This document shows positions 24,410 to 33,651 of a DNA stretch of 38,606 nucleotides, in pieces. This DNA comes from an uncultured Nitrosomonadales bacterium (GTDB lineage Bacteria > Pseudomonadota > Gammaproteobacteria > Burkholderiales > Gallionellaceae). Both the position numbers and the translations under genes were made by a program. The stretch covers positions 1-38,606 of the forward strand of contig CAIWRI010000032.1 in NCBI GenBank assembly GCA_903915035.1, written 5' to 3'. The notes below the pieces were generated by a model. It searched no databases and had not been told where the DNA came from. It saw only the letters and a program-made list of their open reading frames with translations. The first letter of the stretch is position 1; every line of letters starts with the position of its first letter.

Positions 24410-25099
24410 TTAGGGATAACTTCGTTCGCCGAAAATGGCCGAACCAATGCGCACGATGGTCGCGCCTTCCTGTATTGCAGAGATAAAATCATGAGACATG
24501 CCCATTGAGAGCGTATCCAATGGCATGCCTTCTGTTTTTAATTGTTCATAAAGTGCCCGCAACTGAGCAAACGCGGCACGTTGAACACTGACATCATTAG
24601 CGGGGGCGGGAACCGCCATCAGGCCGCGCAATTGCAAATTAGGCAGAAGCAGGATAGCCTTTGCCAGTTCACGCACCTGTTCAGGCAAGACGCCACTTTT
24701 GCTATCCTCACGACTGATATTCACTTGCAAGCACACTTGCAACAAAGGCAGATGGACGGGACGCTGGGCTGCGAGTCGTTCGGCGATTTTTAACCGGTCC
24801 ACACTATGTACCCAGCTAAAGTTTGCCGCGATGTCGCGCGTTTTATTGCTTTGTATCGGCCCGATGAAATGCCATTCAATCGGCAAATCCTGCAAAGCGG
24901 CTATTTTTTGCAACGCTTCCTGTAGATAATTCTCCGCAAAACGTTGCTGACCCGCCTGACAGGCACAACGAACAGCGCTGTCCGGAAACGTCTTGCTGAC
25001 AGCTAACAGACTCACGTCACCCGCCGTCCGACCTGCCGAAGCTGTCGCGGCATTAATCGCTGCGCGTACTGCTTGCAAATTATCCGCTATTGTTGTCAT
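24410..25099 (-). CDS. yggS: YggS family pyridoxal-phosphate homeostasis protein
   Basis: A 229-residue cytoplasmic single-domain PLP-binding barrel (alanine-racemase fold). The PLP lysine is K36 in LLAVSKTFP. Other marks are RFAENYLQEALQK, IEWHFIGPIQSNK, VCLQVNISREDSKSG, LRGLMAVP and the phosphate loop MSHDFISAIQEGATIVRIGS. Members have no known catalysis and help balance free PLP and branched-chain amino-acid pools. AGGGA lies 4 nt before the ATG. It is divergent from pilT with 63 bp between starts, so the two promoters overlap. Confidence 0.94.
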   Translation of the reverse strand: MTTIADNLQAVRAAINAATASAGRTAGDVSLLAVSKTFPDSAVRCACQAGQQRFAENYLQEALQKIAALQDLPIEWHFIGPIQSNKTRDIAANFSWVHSVDRLKIAERLAAQRPVHLPLLQVCLQVNISREDSKSGVLPEQVRELAKAILLLPNLQLRGLMAVPAPANDVSVQRAAFAQLRALYEQLKTEGMPLDTLSMGMSHDFISAIQEGATIVRIGSAIFGERSYP

Positions 25100-25162
25100 A
25101 ATCCCTCACTGGAAACTTCACCTGGCCTTGTATCTGATTGCCGCCTCAACGGAAACATTATA

Positions 25163-26206
25163 ATGGATATTACAGAATTGCTTGCCTTTGGCGTCAAGAG
25201 CAAAGCCTCTGATTTGCATCTCTCCGCAGGGCTTCCACCTATGATTCGTGTTCACGGCGATATGCGCCGCATTAATCTGCCAGCGATGGAGCACAAGGAA
25301 GTGCATGCCATGATTTATGACATCATGAATGACGGGCAGCGTAAGTTTTATGAAGAAAATAAGGAGGTTGATTTTTCCTTTGAGATTCCGAATCTGGCGC
25401 GCTTTCGTGTTAACGCCTTTATACAACAGCGCGGCGCGGCAGCCGTGTTGCGTACGATTCCTGCCAAGGTGTTTACGCTTGAAGATTTGAATTGTCCGAA
25501 AATATTTACCGATATTTCCAGTTTTCCACGCGGCCTGGTGTTGGTGACCGGACCTACGGGTTCAGGTAAATCTACTACGTTGGCAGCAATGATTAATTAC
25601 GTCAATGAAAAGGAACAAGGGCATATTTTGACGGTGGAAGACCCGATCGAATTTGTGCATGAATCAAAAAAATGTCTGGTCAATCAGCGCGAAGTTGGCC
25701 GGGATACCCTGTCGTTCAATGCTGCGCTGCGTTCTGCTTTGCGTGAAGATCCTGATGTGATTCTGATTGGTGAAATGCGCGATCTGGAAACCATCCGTCT
25801 GGCGATGACGGCCGCAGAAACCGGCCACCTGGTGTTCGGTACGCTACATACCAGTTCGGCCGCCAAGACCATAGATCGTATTATCGACGTGTTTCCCGCC
25901 GATGAAAAAGAAATGGTCCGCGCGATGCTGTCAGAATCGTTGCGTGCGGTGATCTCGCAGGCTCTGCTGAAAAAGAAAGATGAAACAGGCCGTATTGCAG
26001 CGCACGAAATCATGATGTGTACCCCCGCCATTCGCAATCTGATCCGCGAAGCCAAAGTGCCGCAAATGTATTCTGCCATTCAGACCGGTCAGGGTATGGG
26101 AATGCAGACGCTGGACCAGTGTCTGAGCACAATGGTGAAGGGTAATATGATTACCCCGGCAGTCGCGCGCACAGCCGCGATGAATAAAGACATGTTTCTG
26201 GGATAA
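25163..26206 (+). CDS. pilT: Type IV pilus retraction ATPase PilT
   Basis: A 347-residue hexameric cytoplasmic ATPase that disassembles the pilus and drives twitching, adhesion and DNA uptake. The ATG at 25163 gives the usual start MDITELLAFGVKSKASDLHL; a longer frame from 25073 would overlap yggS. Motifs are Walker A GPTGSGKST (130-138), the Asp box TVEDPIEFVH, Walker B DVILIGEMRD (E203) and the His box TGHLVFGTLHTSSA. The C-terminal motif is AIRNLIREAK (PilT AIRNLIRE). It is followed by pilU after 57 bp. Confidence 0.97.
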   Translation: MDITELLAFGVKSKASDLHLSAGLPPMIRVHGDMRRINLPAMEHKEVHAMIYDIMNDGQRKFYEENKEVDFSFEIPNLARFRVNAFIQQRGAAAVLRTIPAKVFTLEDLNCPKIFTDISSFPRGLVLVTGPTGSGKSTTLAAMINYVNEKEQGHILTVEDPIEFVHESKKCLVNQREVGRDTLSFNAALRSALREDPDVILIGEMRDLETIRLAMTAAETGHLVFGTLHTSSAAKTIDRIIDVFPADEKEMVRAMLSESLRAVISQALLKKKDETGRIAAHEIMMCTPAIRNLIREAKVPQMYSAIQTGQGMGMQTLDQCLSTMVKGNMITPAVARTAAMNKDMFLG

Positions 26207-26263
26207 AATAGTTCAGGATCAAGGAATGTAGTCGGCTGGCAATTAATTATTTGGAGTATCAGC

Positions 26264-27400
26264 ATGGAAAGAGATCAGGCCACCGAGCTGATACATAGTT
26301 TGTTGCGCGGCATGGCCAGCAAAAAGGCATCAGATTTATTCATCACGGCAGGCTTTCCGCCCGCCTTCAAGATCTCGGGCAAGATGACGCCGGTTTCAAG
26401 CCAGCCGCTGACACACCAGCATACTCGGGAGCTGGCGCGCAGCATTATGAATGACAGGCAAACCGCCGAATTTGAAGCATCACACGAATGTAATTTTGCG
26501 ATCAGTCCGTCCGGTATCGGACGGTTTCGCGTCAATGTGTTTATGCAACAACAGCATGTTGGCATGGTCATGCGCACTATCACGACCAAAATTCCCGATC
26601 TGGATGAAATGGGTATGCCCGCCATCCTGAAAGATATTGTCATGACCAAGCGCGGTCTGGTGATTCTGGTGGGCGCGACAGGTTCCGGAAAATCCACCAC
26701 GCTGGCCGCGATGTTAGGGCACCGGAATCAGAACAGCTACGGCCACATTATCACCATTGAAGATCCTGTGGAATATGTGCATGAACACGGCAACTGTATC
26801 GTTACGCATCGTGAAGTCGGCGTGGATACCGAGTGCTGGGGAGCTGCGCTGAAAAACACCTTGCGTCAGGCGCCGGATGTGATCCTGATCGGTGAGATAC
26901 GCGATCGCGAAACGATGGAATATGCGGTCGCCTTTGCCGAAACGGGTCACTTATGCATGGCTACCTTGCATGCGAACAGCGCCAATCAGGCTCTGGATCG
27001 TATTATCAATTTTTTCCCGGAAGAGCGGCGCGAGCAATTGTTGATGGATCTGTCGCTGAACATCAAGTCGCTTATTTCTCAACGTCTGATACCTAAAAAA
27101 GACGGCACAGGGCGATCCGCTGCGATAGAAATCCTGCTCAATTCACCGCTGATCTCTGATTTGATCTTCAAGGGTGAGGTGCAGGCAATCAAGAGCGTGA
27201 TGGCAAAATCCCGTGAACTCGGCATGCAGACTTTTGATCAGGCCTTATTCGATTTGTATGAGACGGATGCCATCAGTTATGAAGAAGCGTTGAAAAATGC
27301 AGATTCGGTGAATGATCTGCGTCTCAAAATCAAGCTGGAAAGCCGTCATACCATTGACCGCGATGTGATGAGCGGCACAGAGCATTTGCAGATGACGTAA
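26264..27400 (+). CDS. pilU: Accessory pilus retraction ATPase PilU
   Basis: A 378-residue PilT paralogue that works with PilT to raise retraction force. Motifs are KASDLFITAGFPPAFKISG, Walker A GATGSGKST (137-145), the Asp box TIEDPVEYVHEH, Walker B DVILIGEIRDRET and the His box TGHLCMATLHANSANQ. NSPLISDLIFKGE replaces the AIRNLIRE motif of PilT, which marks it as PilU. GGAG lies 8 nt before the ATG. No pilin or assembly gene is in view, as usual for this pair. Confidence 0.95.
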   Translation: MERDQATELIHSLLRGMASKKASDLFITAGFPPAFKISGKMTPVSSQPLTHQHTRELARSIMNDRQTAEFEASHECNFAISPSGIGRFRVNVFMQQQHVGMVMRTITTKIPDLDEMGMPAILKDIVMTKRGLVILVGATGSGKSTTLAAMLGHRNQNSYGHIITIEDPVEYVHEHGNCIVTHREVGVDTECWGAALKNTLRQAPDVILIGEIRDRETMEYAVAFAETGHLCMATLHANSANQALDRIINFFPEERREQLLMDLSLNIKSLISQRLIPKKDGTGRSAAIEILLNSPLISDLIFKGEVQAIKSVMAKSRELGMQTFDQALFDLYETDAISYEEALKNADSVNDLRLKIKLESRHTIDRDVMSGTEHLQMT

Positions 27401-27843
27401 GGGCAGGCCGACGATTTTCGATGGCGCAAAGGGGTGTTATACAAGATGCAGTGTAGTAAAAAGCGTCATGCGGTTTTATGGTGATTGTGTAACATCAGTT
27501 CCTTAGAAAAAATTAAGAATTTACTTATGGCACTAAAATCATTTTCAATAGATAATGAGCTGCACGAGTTCAGTATTGTCCGTTAAACCTTCCCCCGAGT
27601 AACTTGCAAAAAGATGAGCCTGATCAATGAGCGGCAAAGGACGCGTCCGGGATAACGCTCCTATTGAAAGCGGCTTTAATCGTTTTAAAAACTAACGGGC
27701 ACAAATAGTCCTTTGAATCATATGAAGAAATTAAAGTAATGAATTTTGACTACATTGACGTGTTTTACACTTGGGAATTCCATCTCGTGAAAGAATGAGT
27801 CCCGATCGAGCTCCCTTTATATAACTCAAAAGAGTAATACCCT
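27401..27843. other. Intergenic stretch before the first GGDEF-EAL gene
   Basis: No gene is supportable in these 443 bp. It contains a 20-bp sequence (27486-27505) nearly repeated at the right end of the window, and the palindrome GGACGCGTCC (27639-27648). A possible promoter for the downstream gene has TTGACG around 27769 and TATATAA around 27818-27824, but their spacing does not make a proper pair. The sequence is AT-richer than the flanking pil genes. Confidence 0.4.
27486..27505 (+). repeat. 20-bp dispersed repeat, copy 1
   Basis: TGTGTAACATCAGTTCCTTA matches 18 of 20 bases of 38587-38606, in the same orientation. Both copies lie in gene-free DNA flanking the signalling region. The second copy may continue beyond the window. 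Confidence 0.5.
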
Positions 27844-30666
27844 ATGTCTATCAGGCGTCAGATTATTCTTCTAATTGCCTTGTCGTTATTTGCGACGATA
27901 TCCATCATAGGCTACGCAATATATCAATCAAGAATCAATACATTTGAAGTAAAAAATGTCACCGATAGTGTTTTTCCAAGTGAACTTGCAACTGCCGACT
28001 TGATATCTCATGTTAAAGAAGTTCAATTAATTACCATCGCTCTGGTTACTGCTCCGGATGCTAATCTGGTTTTTCAAACAAATGAAAAATTAATTGCCAG
28101 TAAGATAAAGCTCCAGCAAGGTATTGATTTCCAGTTTCAACATGCTGCCAATCAAGTTCAACAAGGGCTTGTGCAACAAGCGAAGGATAGTCTTGCCGAT
28201 TATTTTCGTGCCATAGATGAAACAGTCCGGAATAAAAATTCTGGAAACTTAGCGCTTGCTGAAGCAAATTATTATGCCAATATCATCGTTTTTCAGCGCG
28301 AACTGCAGCAGATTGTTGAAACATTGCGGATTGAAAAAAAACGAGCTAAAGACGATAATATTTCTGAACTGAAGCAGAATTTATCTAAAACAACAATTTT
28401 TTTATCAGTCGGATGGCTAATTACAATTATCGTATTGGCTGTCGCAGGCATAATTCTTTTTCGACGAATTATCAATCCAATTGATTCGGTTAAAACATTG
28501 CTTACCAGCTCGGAGGCCAATTCTTATCCGAGATCATTACCCGTCACCCGTCAGGACGAAATCGGTATTTTGATAGGCTGCTTTAATAATCTATTAGATA
28601 AGATTCATTCGAGTGAAGGACGGCTCCAGCTGGCGATGAATGCGGCCGGTCAAGGATGGTTTGATATCAATCTGCTGTCCGGAAAGGCTGATGTCAGCGC
28701 GGATTATATTAGAATGATCGGTTTTGATCCCGCTGAATTTATTACCGACTTAGCTAACTGGATAAATAGTATTCATCCGGATGATCTTGATGCATTCACT
28801 TGCGCTTTTCAGGAATGTATCACAAATGGAGGGCCCGTCCTAATGGAATACCGTCGTCAGACGAAATCGGGAGGCTGGTTGTGGATTCAATCCGTCGGCA
28901 AAATTGTGCACTGGGATGTTGAGCAGAAAGCCGTCCAGATGATCGGAATCCATACTAATATTACTGAGCGCAAGATATCAGAAGCTGAGATGAGAATTGC
29001 GGCAACTGCTTTTGAAGCTCAGGAAGGATTGATGATTACGGATGCCAATAAAGTCATTCTTAGAGTGAATAGTGCCTTTACAGAGATAACGGGCTTCGAT
29101 TCAGAAGATGTCATCGGACAAACACCACGAATACTGGACTCCGATCGCCACGATGCTAATTTTTATTTAAACATGTGGAAGAAAATTGATGAAACAGGTT
29201 CCTGGACGGGTGAGGTCCTGAACCAGCGTAAAAATGGTGAAGTTTATCCGGAGCAGCTAACCATCACTGCCGTGAGGAATTCACAGAAAATTATAACAAA
29301 TTATGTTGCGGGTATGAGCGACATTACCTTTAAAAAGCAAGCTGAGAAAGAAATTGAAAACCTTGCATTTTACGATTTTCTTACCGGACTGCCTAACCGT
29401 CGACTTCTTCACGAGCGCATCAAACACGCATTTTCTGCCAGTTCACGTAGCGGCCTGTATGGTGCATTGTTGATAATTGATCTGGATAATTTCAAGAACC
29501 TTAACGATACCCTGGGTCACGACATTGGCGATATTCTCCTGCAGCAAGTGGCAAATCGTTTGGCATCTTGTATCCGGGAAGGCGATACTATTGCCCGTTT
29601 AGGGGGTGATGAATTTGTCGTTGTTCTGGAAAATCTGAGTGCACAGCCCCTTGAAGCTGCTGCATTTACTGAGATTGCTTGCGACAAGATTCTTTCAATT
29701 TTAAATCAGCCTTATCTGCTTGCTACCTTTGAACATAGAAACTCGCCAAGTATCGGAGCTGCACTATTTAATGATACTTTGCAATCAATAGATACGCTGA
29801 TGAAGCAAGCGGATATTGCCATGTATCAATCCAAGAAAGCGGGTAAAAACAGACTGAGTTTTTTCGATCCACAAATGCAGGATGCAATTAATACGCGTAC
29901 CGCTTTGGAAAAAGATTTACGCACGGCAATCGAGAATCATGAATTTCAACTTTATTATCAAATTCAGGTAGATAGTTCTCATCATCGTCCATTCGGTGCA
30001 GAGGCATTGATTCGGTGGATACATCCGGAGCGGGGTTTGATATCTCCTGCAGATTTTATACCGGTAGCGGAGGATATTGGTTTGATAAACAGTATCGGCT
30101 TATGGGTTCTCAAAACAGCTTGTGCTCAAATAAAATTATGGCAGAACGAACCGCAATTTTGTAATCTCATCTTGTCGGTCAATGTCAGTGCAAAACAATT
30201 CCATCAGGCTGATTTTATCAATCAAGTCATAACTACTATTCAATTCTTCGATATCAATCCGAAACTGCTTAAACTGGAACTCACTGAAGGCATGCTGCTG
30301 GAGAATATTGAAGCCACAATAGCGATCATGACAACCTTAAGAGCGGCGGGGATAAGTTTTTCTCTGGACGACTTTGGTACAGGTTATTCCTCACTCTCGT
30401 ACCTTAGCCGACTGCCTCTGGAGTATCTGAAAATTGATCGCTCCTTCGTCATGAATCTTGGAGCTGAAGATGACTCGCTCGTAATTTGTTCCGCTATCAT
30501 TAGCATGGCGCATAGTTTAAAAATGAAAGTAGTTGCTGAAGGGATAGAGAACGAGACGCAAAACTACATACTTAGCAGGGTGCATAACTGCGATTATCTG
30601 CAAGGCTACTTGTTTAGCAAGCCAGTACCTGTTGAACAATTTGAGGCGCTGTTGAAACTAGCCTGA
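27844..30666 (+). CDS. Membrane sensor with HAMP, two PAS, GGDEF and EAL domains
   Basis: A 940-residue inner-membrane protein likely to make and/or break cyclic di-GMP. It has TM1 about 7-27, a helical periplasmic sensor (28-183), TM2 about 184-206, HAMP (207-260), PAS (262-375, ending ITERKISEAE), a second PAS (385-500), GGDEF (505-672) and EAL (685-935). The diguanylate cyclase site is intact (RLGGDEF, GGDEF at 587-591) and an inhibitory RxxD site is present (REGD, 578-581). The EAL site also looks complete: EALIRW (720), NVSAKQF, LELTEGMLLEN, DDFGTGYSS, KIDRSF and AEGIEN. Which activity dominates cannot be read from sequence. It is a single gene with a weak ribosome-binding site; proximity to pilTU suggests a motility or attachment role (inference). 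Confidence 0.93.
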   Translation: MSIRRQIILLIALSLFATISIIGYAIYQSRINTFEVKNVTDSVFPSELATADLISHVKEVQLITIALVTAPDANLVFQTNEKLIASKIKLQQGIDFQFQHAANQVQQGLVQQAKDSLADYFRAIDETVRNKNSGNLALAEANYYANIIVFQRELQQIVETLRIEKKRAKDDNISELKQNLSKTTIFLSVGWLITIIVLAVAGIILFRRIINPIDSVKTLLTSSEANSYPRSLPVTRQDEIGILIGCFNNLLDKIHSSEGRLQLAMNAAGQGWFDINLLSGKADVSADYIRMIGFDPAEFITDLANWINSIHPDDLDAFTCAFQECITNGGPVLMEYRRQTKSGGWLWIQSVGKIVHWDVEQKAVQMIGIHTNITERKISEAEMRIAATAFEAQEGLMITDANKVILRVNSAFTEITGFDSEDVIGQTPRILDSDRHDANFYLNMWKKIDETGSWTGEVLNQRKNGEVYPEQLTITAVRNSQKIITNYVAGMSDITFKKQAEKEIENLAFYDFLTGLPNRRLLHERIKHAFSASSRSGLYGALLIIDLDNFKNLNDTLGHDIGDILLQQVANRLASCIREGDTIARLGGDEFVVVLENLSAQPLEAAAFTEIACDKILSILNQPYLLATFEHRNSPSIGAALFNDTLQSIDTLMKQADIAMYQSKKAGKNRLSFFDPQMQDAINTRTALEKDLRTAIENHEFQLYYQIQVDSSHHRPFGAEALIRWIHPERGLISPADFIPVAEDIGLINSIGLWVLKTACAQIKLWQNEPQFCNLILSVNVSAKQFHQADFINQVITTIQFFDINPKLLKLELTEGMLLENIEATIAIMTTLRAAGISFSLDDFGTGYSSLSYLSRLPLEYLKIDRSFVMNLGAEDDSLVICSAIISMAHSLKMKVVAEGIENETQNYILSRVHNCDYLQGYLFSKPVPVEQFEALLKLA

Positions 30667-30727
30667 GCATCCGCTCTGGCATATTGATTTCAACAGGCTT
30701 GATTTTTGTAAGGACTGCGCCTGAAGA

Positions 30728-31873
30728 CTATTTATTAGGTCTGTTACTGCCGGAGACAATCTTGTATTCCAGCAAACGGCATTCGATCGCACCGTTGAAC
30801 AGTGGCGTGCGCTTTGAAGGCGATAAGCGCATCAGTTTCAGAATCGCTTTGTCGGCAGTAAACAGATAGGCCGTCCAGCCGCCGAATTTGCGTTTCAAGG
30901 CATCGCCCAGCTTAGGATACAGTTCCGCCAGTTCATCCAGTTCACCCATGCGCTCGCCGTAAGGCAGGTTGGCTACCATGATGCCGTGCTCCGCCGGGGC
31001 TGATATTTCCAGTATATTCGCCTGATTGAGTTCCACGCATTCTGACAAACCGGCATCATGCAAATTGCGCCAGGCGGTTTTCATTGCATCGCCATACAGA
31101 TCGCTGCCGTAGATTTCCAGCGGGCGAGGCGGCAATTGCGCAGCGCTCGCCGCCTGCTTCATCGCCTGCCACACCGCTTTATCAAAATTGAGCAGCTTCT
31201 CAAAGGCAAAACTGCGTGCAATGCCGGGCTGAATGTTCAACGACATCTGCACCGCCTCAATCAGAAACGTACCGCTGCCGCACATCGGATCAAGCAGCGG
31301 TGTACCGGGCGTCCAGCCGGACAGTCGCAGAATGCCGGCGGCCAGATTTTCCCTGATCGGTGCGATATTGGTTTGCTGACGCACGCCACGCTTGAACAGC
31401 GGATCGCCGGAAGTATCAAGATAGAGCATCAGCTTTTCGTCTTCGATGAACACATGGATGCGCACATCAGGCGTCAGGGTGTCGACGCTTGGACGTTCAT
31501 CGCAATGGGCGCGGAAACGGTCGCATACTGCGTCTTTGACCAGTAAAGTGATGAACTCCAGGCTTTTTAGCGCACAGCGAATTGCGGTGGTGTTTACTCT
31601 GATGGTGTGGGTGACGTTAAACCAGTTCTGCCATTGCAGATCGAACACCGCCTTGTAAATATCCTGTTCAGTGCGGTAGTAGCCTTCCTTGACGCGCCAC
31701 AAGACGCGGCTGGCGACCCGGTTTTCCAGATTGACGCGATAACACAGCGGCCAGTCGCCGGAAAAATGGACACCGCCTTCGGTCGCGCGTACATTTTGCG
31801 CGCCCATTTCTACAAGGTCATTAAATAATACGGTTTCAAGGCCGCGCGGACAGGGAGCAAAAAAATCAGTCAT
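30728..31873 (-). CDS. rlmL: THUMP-domain class I RNA methyltransferase (RlmL N-terminal-like)
   Basis: A 381-residue cytoplasmic enzyme resembling the N-terminal half of E. coli RlmL (YcbY), which makes m2G2445 in 23S rRNA. It begins FFAPCPRGLETVLFNDL; the THUMP domain is about 50-155 and is followed by LDTSGDPLFKRGVRQQT. The SAM loop is LLDPMCGSGTFLIEA, and IYGSDLYGDAM follows. The catalytic motif reads VANLPYGERM, where the family normally has NPPYGER. The RlmK half is absent, as in many Betaproteobacteria. The gene lies 5 nt after the hemJ-like gene and is probably cotranscribed. Exact target is inferred from the family only. Confidence 0.87.
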   Translation of the reverse strand: MTDFFAPCPRGLETVLFNDLVEMGAQNVRATEGGVHFSGDWPLCYRVNLENRVASRVLWRVKEGYYRTEQDIYKAVFDLQWQNWFNVTHTIRVNTTAIRCALKSLEFITLLVKDAVCDRFRAHCDERPSVDTLTPDVRIHVFIEDEKLMLYLDTSGDPLFKRGVRQQTNIAPIRENLAAGILRLSGWTPGTPLLDPMCGSGTFLIEAVQMSLNIQPGIARSFAFEKLLNFDKAVWQAMKQAASAAQLPPRPLEIYGSDLYGDAMKTAWRNLHDAGLSECVELNQANILEISAPAEHGIMVANLPYGERMGELDELAELYPKLGDALKRKFGGWTAYLFTADKAILKLMRLSPSKRTPLFNGAIECRLLEYKIVSGSNRPNK

Positions 31874-31878
31874 GGAAT

Positions 31879-32289
31879 TTAGAAAGGCTTTACGGTAACG
31901 AGTATGACCACAGCGGTCAGGATGAGTACGGGGATTTCATTGAAAAATCGGTAAAACACGTGATTGCGGACATTCTTATCGTCAGCAAAGCGTTTGACCA
32001 GTATGCCACAGTAGTAATGATAGGCATACAGACCTGCAACCAGCGCAATTTTGCTATATAGCCACAGGCCTTCAAAGCCATAGCTTAACCATAAGCCGGT
32101 GCCGGAGGCAATCGCCAGCCAGGCAATCGGCGTGACGAAGCGGTACAGCTTGCCTTCCATCAGTTTTAAGCGTGCGATTTCGGCAGGCTCACGGGCCATT
32201 GCATGATTGACGAACAGTCGCGGCAGATAAAACAGGCCGGCAAACCAGGAGACGACCATGATGATATGAAAAGCCTTGAGCCAAAGCAT
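31879..32289 (-). CDS. hemJ: HemJ/CopD-family membrane protein (UPF0093)
   Basis: A 136-residue protein with four membrane helices. It begins MLWLKAFHIIMVVSWFAGLF, then YLPRLFVNH; the second helix has VTPIAWLAIASGTGLWL, the third LWLYSKIALVAGLYAYH, and the end is RFFNEIPVLILTAVVILVTV. H8, H29 and K80 sit at positions conserved in HemJ. HemJ is the non-homologous protoporphyrinogen IX oxidase of heme synthesis in bacteria lacking HemG and HemY. Many short members are only assigned to the CopD superfamily, so the function is probable, not certain. A TATAAT box lies 29 bp upstream. Confidence 0.8.
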   Translation of the reverse strand: MLWLKAFHIIMVVSWFAGLFYLPRLFVNHAMAREPAEIARLKLMEGKLYRFVTPIAWLAIASGTGLWLSYGFEGLWLYSKIALVAGLYAYHYYCGILVKRFADDKNVRNHVFYRFFNEIPVLILTAVVILVTVKPF

Positions 32290-32317
32290 AGGAATCAGTG
32301 AGATTTACAATGACTGT

Positions 32318-32323
32318 ATTATA
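32318..32323 (-). promoter_or_regulatory. Candidate -10 box for the hemJ-like gene
   Basis: A perfect TATAAT on the minus strand, placed so that transcription would start about 20 nt before the hemJ ATG. There is no clear TTGACA 17 bp upstream. Confidence 0.45.
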
Positions 32324-32374
32324 AGACTAGTGACTATGACATGCATCAGGGAATTAACTGCACGGGTAATGGCT

Positions 32375-33274
32375 TCAGAGCACGGCTTGCAGTATGAATG
32401 GCAGCGTGACCGCCGATAAAATCGTCTGCAAGGTAATGATGCCTGCCATCAGATGTGCGTCGCCATCAAGTTGACGTGCCAGGATATAGGCGGTGGGCGC
32501 TGAAGGCAACGAGAAAAACAAGACCAGAATGCTGCTTTCCATTTTTGGCAGTCCCAGCATGTTGACAAAAATCCAGGCAAGGGCGGGAACGATCAATAAG
32601 CGGGCAAGGCTGTTTGAAAGCATGGCGGCTGTTTGGCCGCGCAACTCTTGCGGCTGGAGTGCGGCGCCCACGCAAAGCAGGCCGAGCGGCAGGCTGGTGG
32701 CCGACAGTAGCGAAAGCAAGTTGTCTGAGCCGGCAGATAGATGAATTCCAGATAAATTAAAGGCAGCCCCTGCCAGGCAGGCTAAGATCAGCGGGTTTCT
32801 CAGGATCAGCAAAACCAAAGCACCGGGTCGCCGTTCGGCGGTAAAGGCATAGACAGATAATATATTCACGACAGGCACGGCGATGGCAAGTATCAGCGCC
32901 AATAAGGTCAGGCTGTTGCCGCCAAAAACGCTGCCTATGGTTGCCAGGCCGATATAGGTATTAAAGCGCAATGTGCCCTGGACAAACACGCCGAAGCGCG
33001 CAGGCGGCCAATGAAAGATGCGCTGCAACACTTGAAGCGCCAGCCATGCAGTGCCGAGAATAAGCACGGTGCATAATGCTACGCGTGGCAAGGCCGGGTT
33101 GTTCAGCGGCGCTGCTGCCAGATTTTTGAATAACAAGGCGGGAAACAGAATGAAGTAGTTGAGCCTTTCCGCGCCCGGCCAGAATGCCTTGTTTGGAAAG
33201 TCAGTCCGGCGAAACGCATAACCGCCAAGTATCATTGCGAATAACGGCCAGAGAGTAGTCAGTAAATGGGACAT
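32375..33274 (-). CDS. AEC-family permease (auxin efflux carrier superfamily)
   Basis: A 299-residue inner-membrane protein with about ten hydrophobic helices in two halves. Family signs are LLTTLWPLFAMILGGYAFRR, LNYFILFPALLFKNLA, FNTYIGLATIGSVFG, LRNPLILACLAGAAFNLSG, SLPLGLLCVGAAL and SLPSAPTAYILARQLDGDAH. AEC members export or exchange small carboxylates such as malate or malonate, and the substrate here is unknown. The ATG has no ribosome-binding site and lies 6 nt past the end of an HsdS remnant, so its own upstream region may have been lost. Confidence 0.88.
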   Translation of the reverse strand: MSHLLTTLWPLFAMILGGYAFRRTDFPNKAFWPGAERLNYFILFPALLFKNLAAAPLNNPALPRVALCTVLILGTAWLALQVLQRIFHWPPARFGVFVQGTLRFNTYIGLATIGSVFGGNSLTLLALILAIAVPVVNILSVYAFTAERRPGALVLLILRNPLILACLAGAAFNLSGIHLSAGSDNLLSLLSATSLPLGLLCVGAALQPQELRGQTAAMLSNSLARLLIVPALAWIFVNMLGLPKMESSILVLFFSLPSAPTAYILARQLDGDAHLMAGIITLQTILSAVTLPFILQAVL

Positions 33275-33280
33275 GGGAAA

Positions 33281-33622
33281 TTAATGTGTGAAAAGCATTT
33301 CATAGCGGTGACTTTTCCATGCCTGTTGGTCGCACTGACAGGGTCTAATTTGAGGCCACCTGGTCAAAAAAAGCGCAAGTAGCGCGTCGAAGGTGGCTTT
33401 TGCCTTTAGGGTGGCTGCGGCTTGCTGGGATAGGATAGACTCAATATGCGCAACTTGTTTTACAAACTCAGATTGCATATTTATCGACGGCAGCACGAGG
33501 GGGAACGCACTCAATGGTGTTTTGTTGATAGACGCTATCCCTGTCGTTTTCTTCGCAATTCTCAAGAAGTAATTTTTCCCGTATCGGCTGCCAACTAATG
33601 CTCGTAAATACTCTGGCAGCAC
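33281..33622 (-). pseudogene. hsdS: Remnant of a type I restriction specificity subunit (HsdS C-terminal part)
   Basis: 113 residues remain open. VLPEYLRALVGSRYGKNYFL with RIAKKTTGIASINKTPLSAF and PLVLPSINMQSEFVKQVAHI is the end of a target-recognition domain followed by the conserved coiled-coil helix of HsdS. The helix continues ESILSQQAAATLKAKATFDA then LLALFLTR; what follows (WPQIRPCQCDQQAW) is not HsdS-like. Recognisable sequence seems to continue upstream (LARSNRK) to about 33650, where the neighbouring gene ends. A complete HsdS has 400-450 residues, and no hsdM or hsdR is nearby. This is a broken leftover of an acquired restriction system. Confidence 0.75.
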
Positions 33623-33651
33623 GAGTTTTCTGTTGCTACGTGCTAAGCCGC

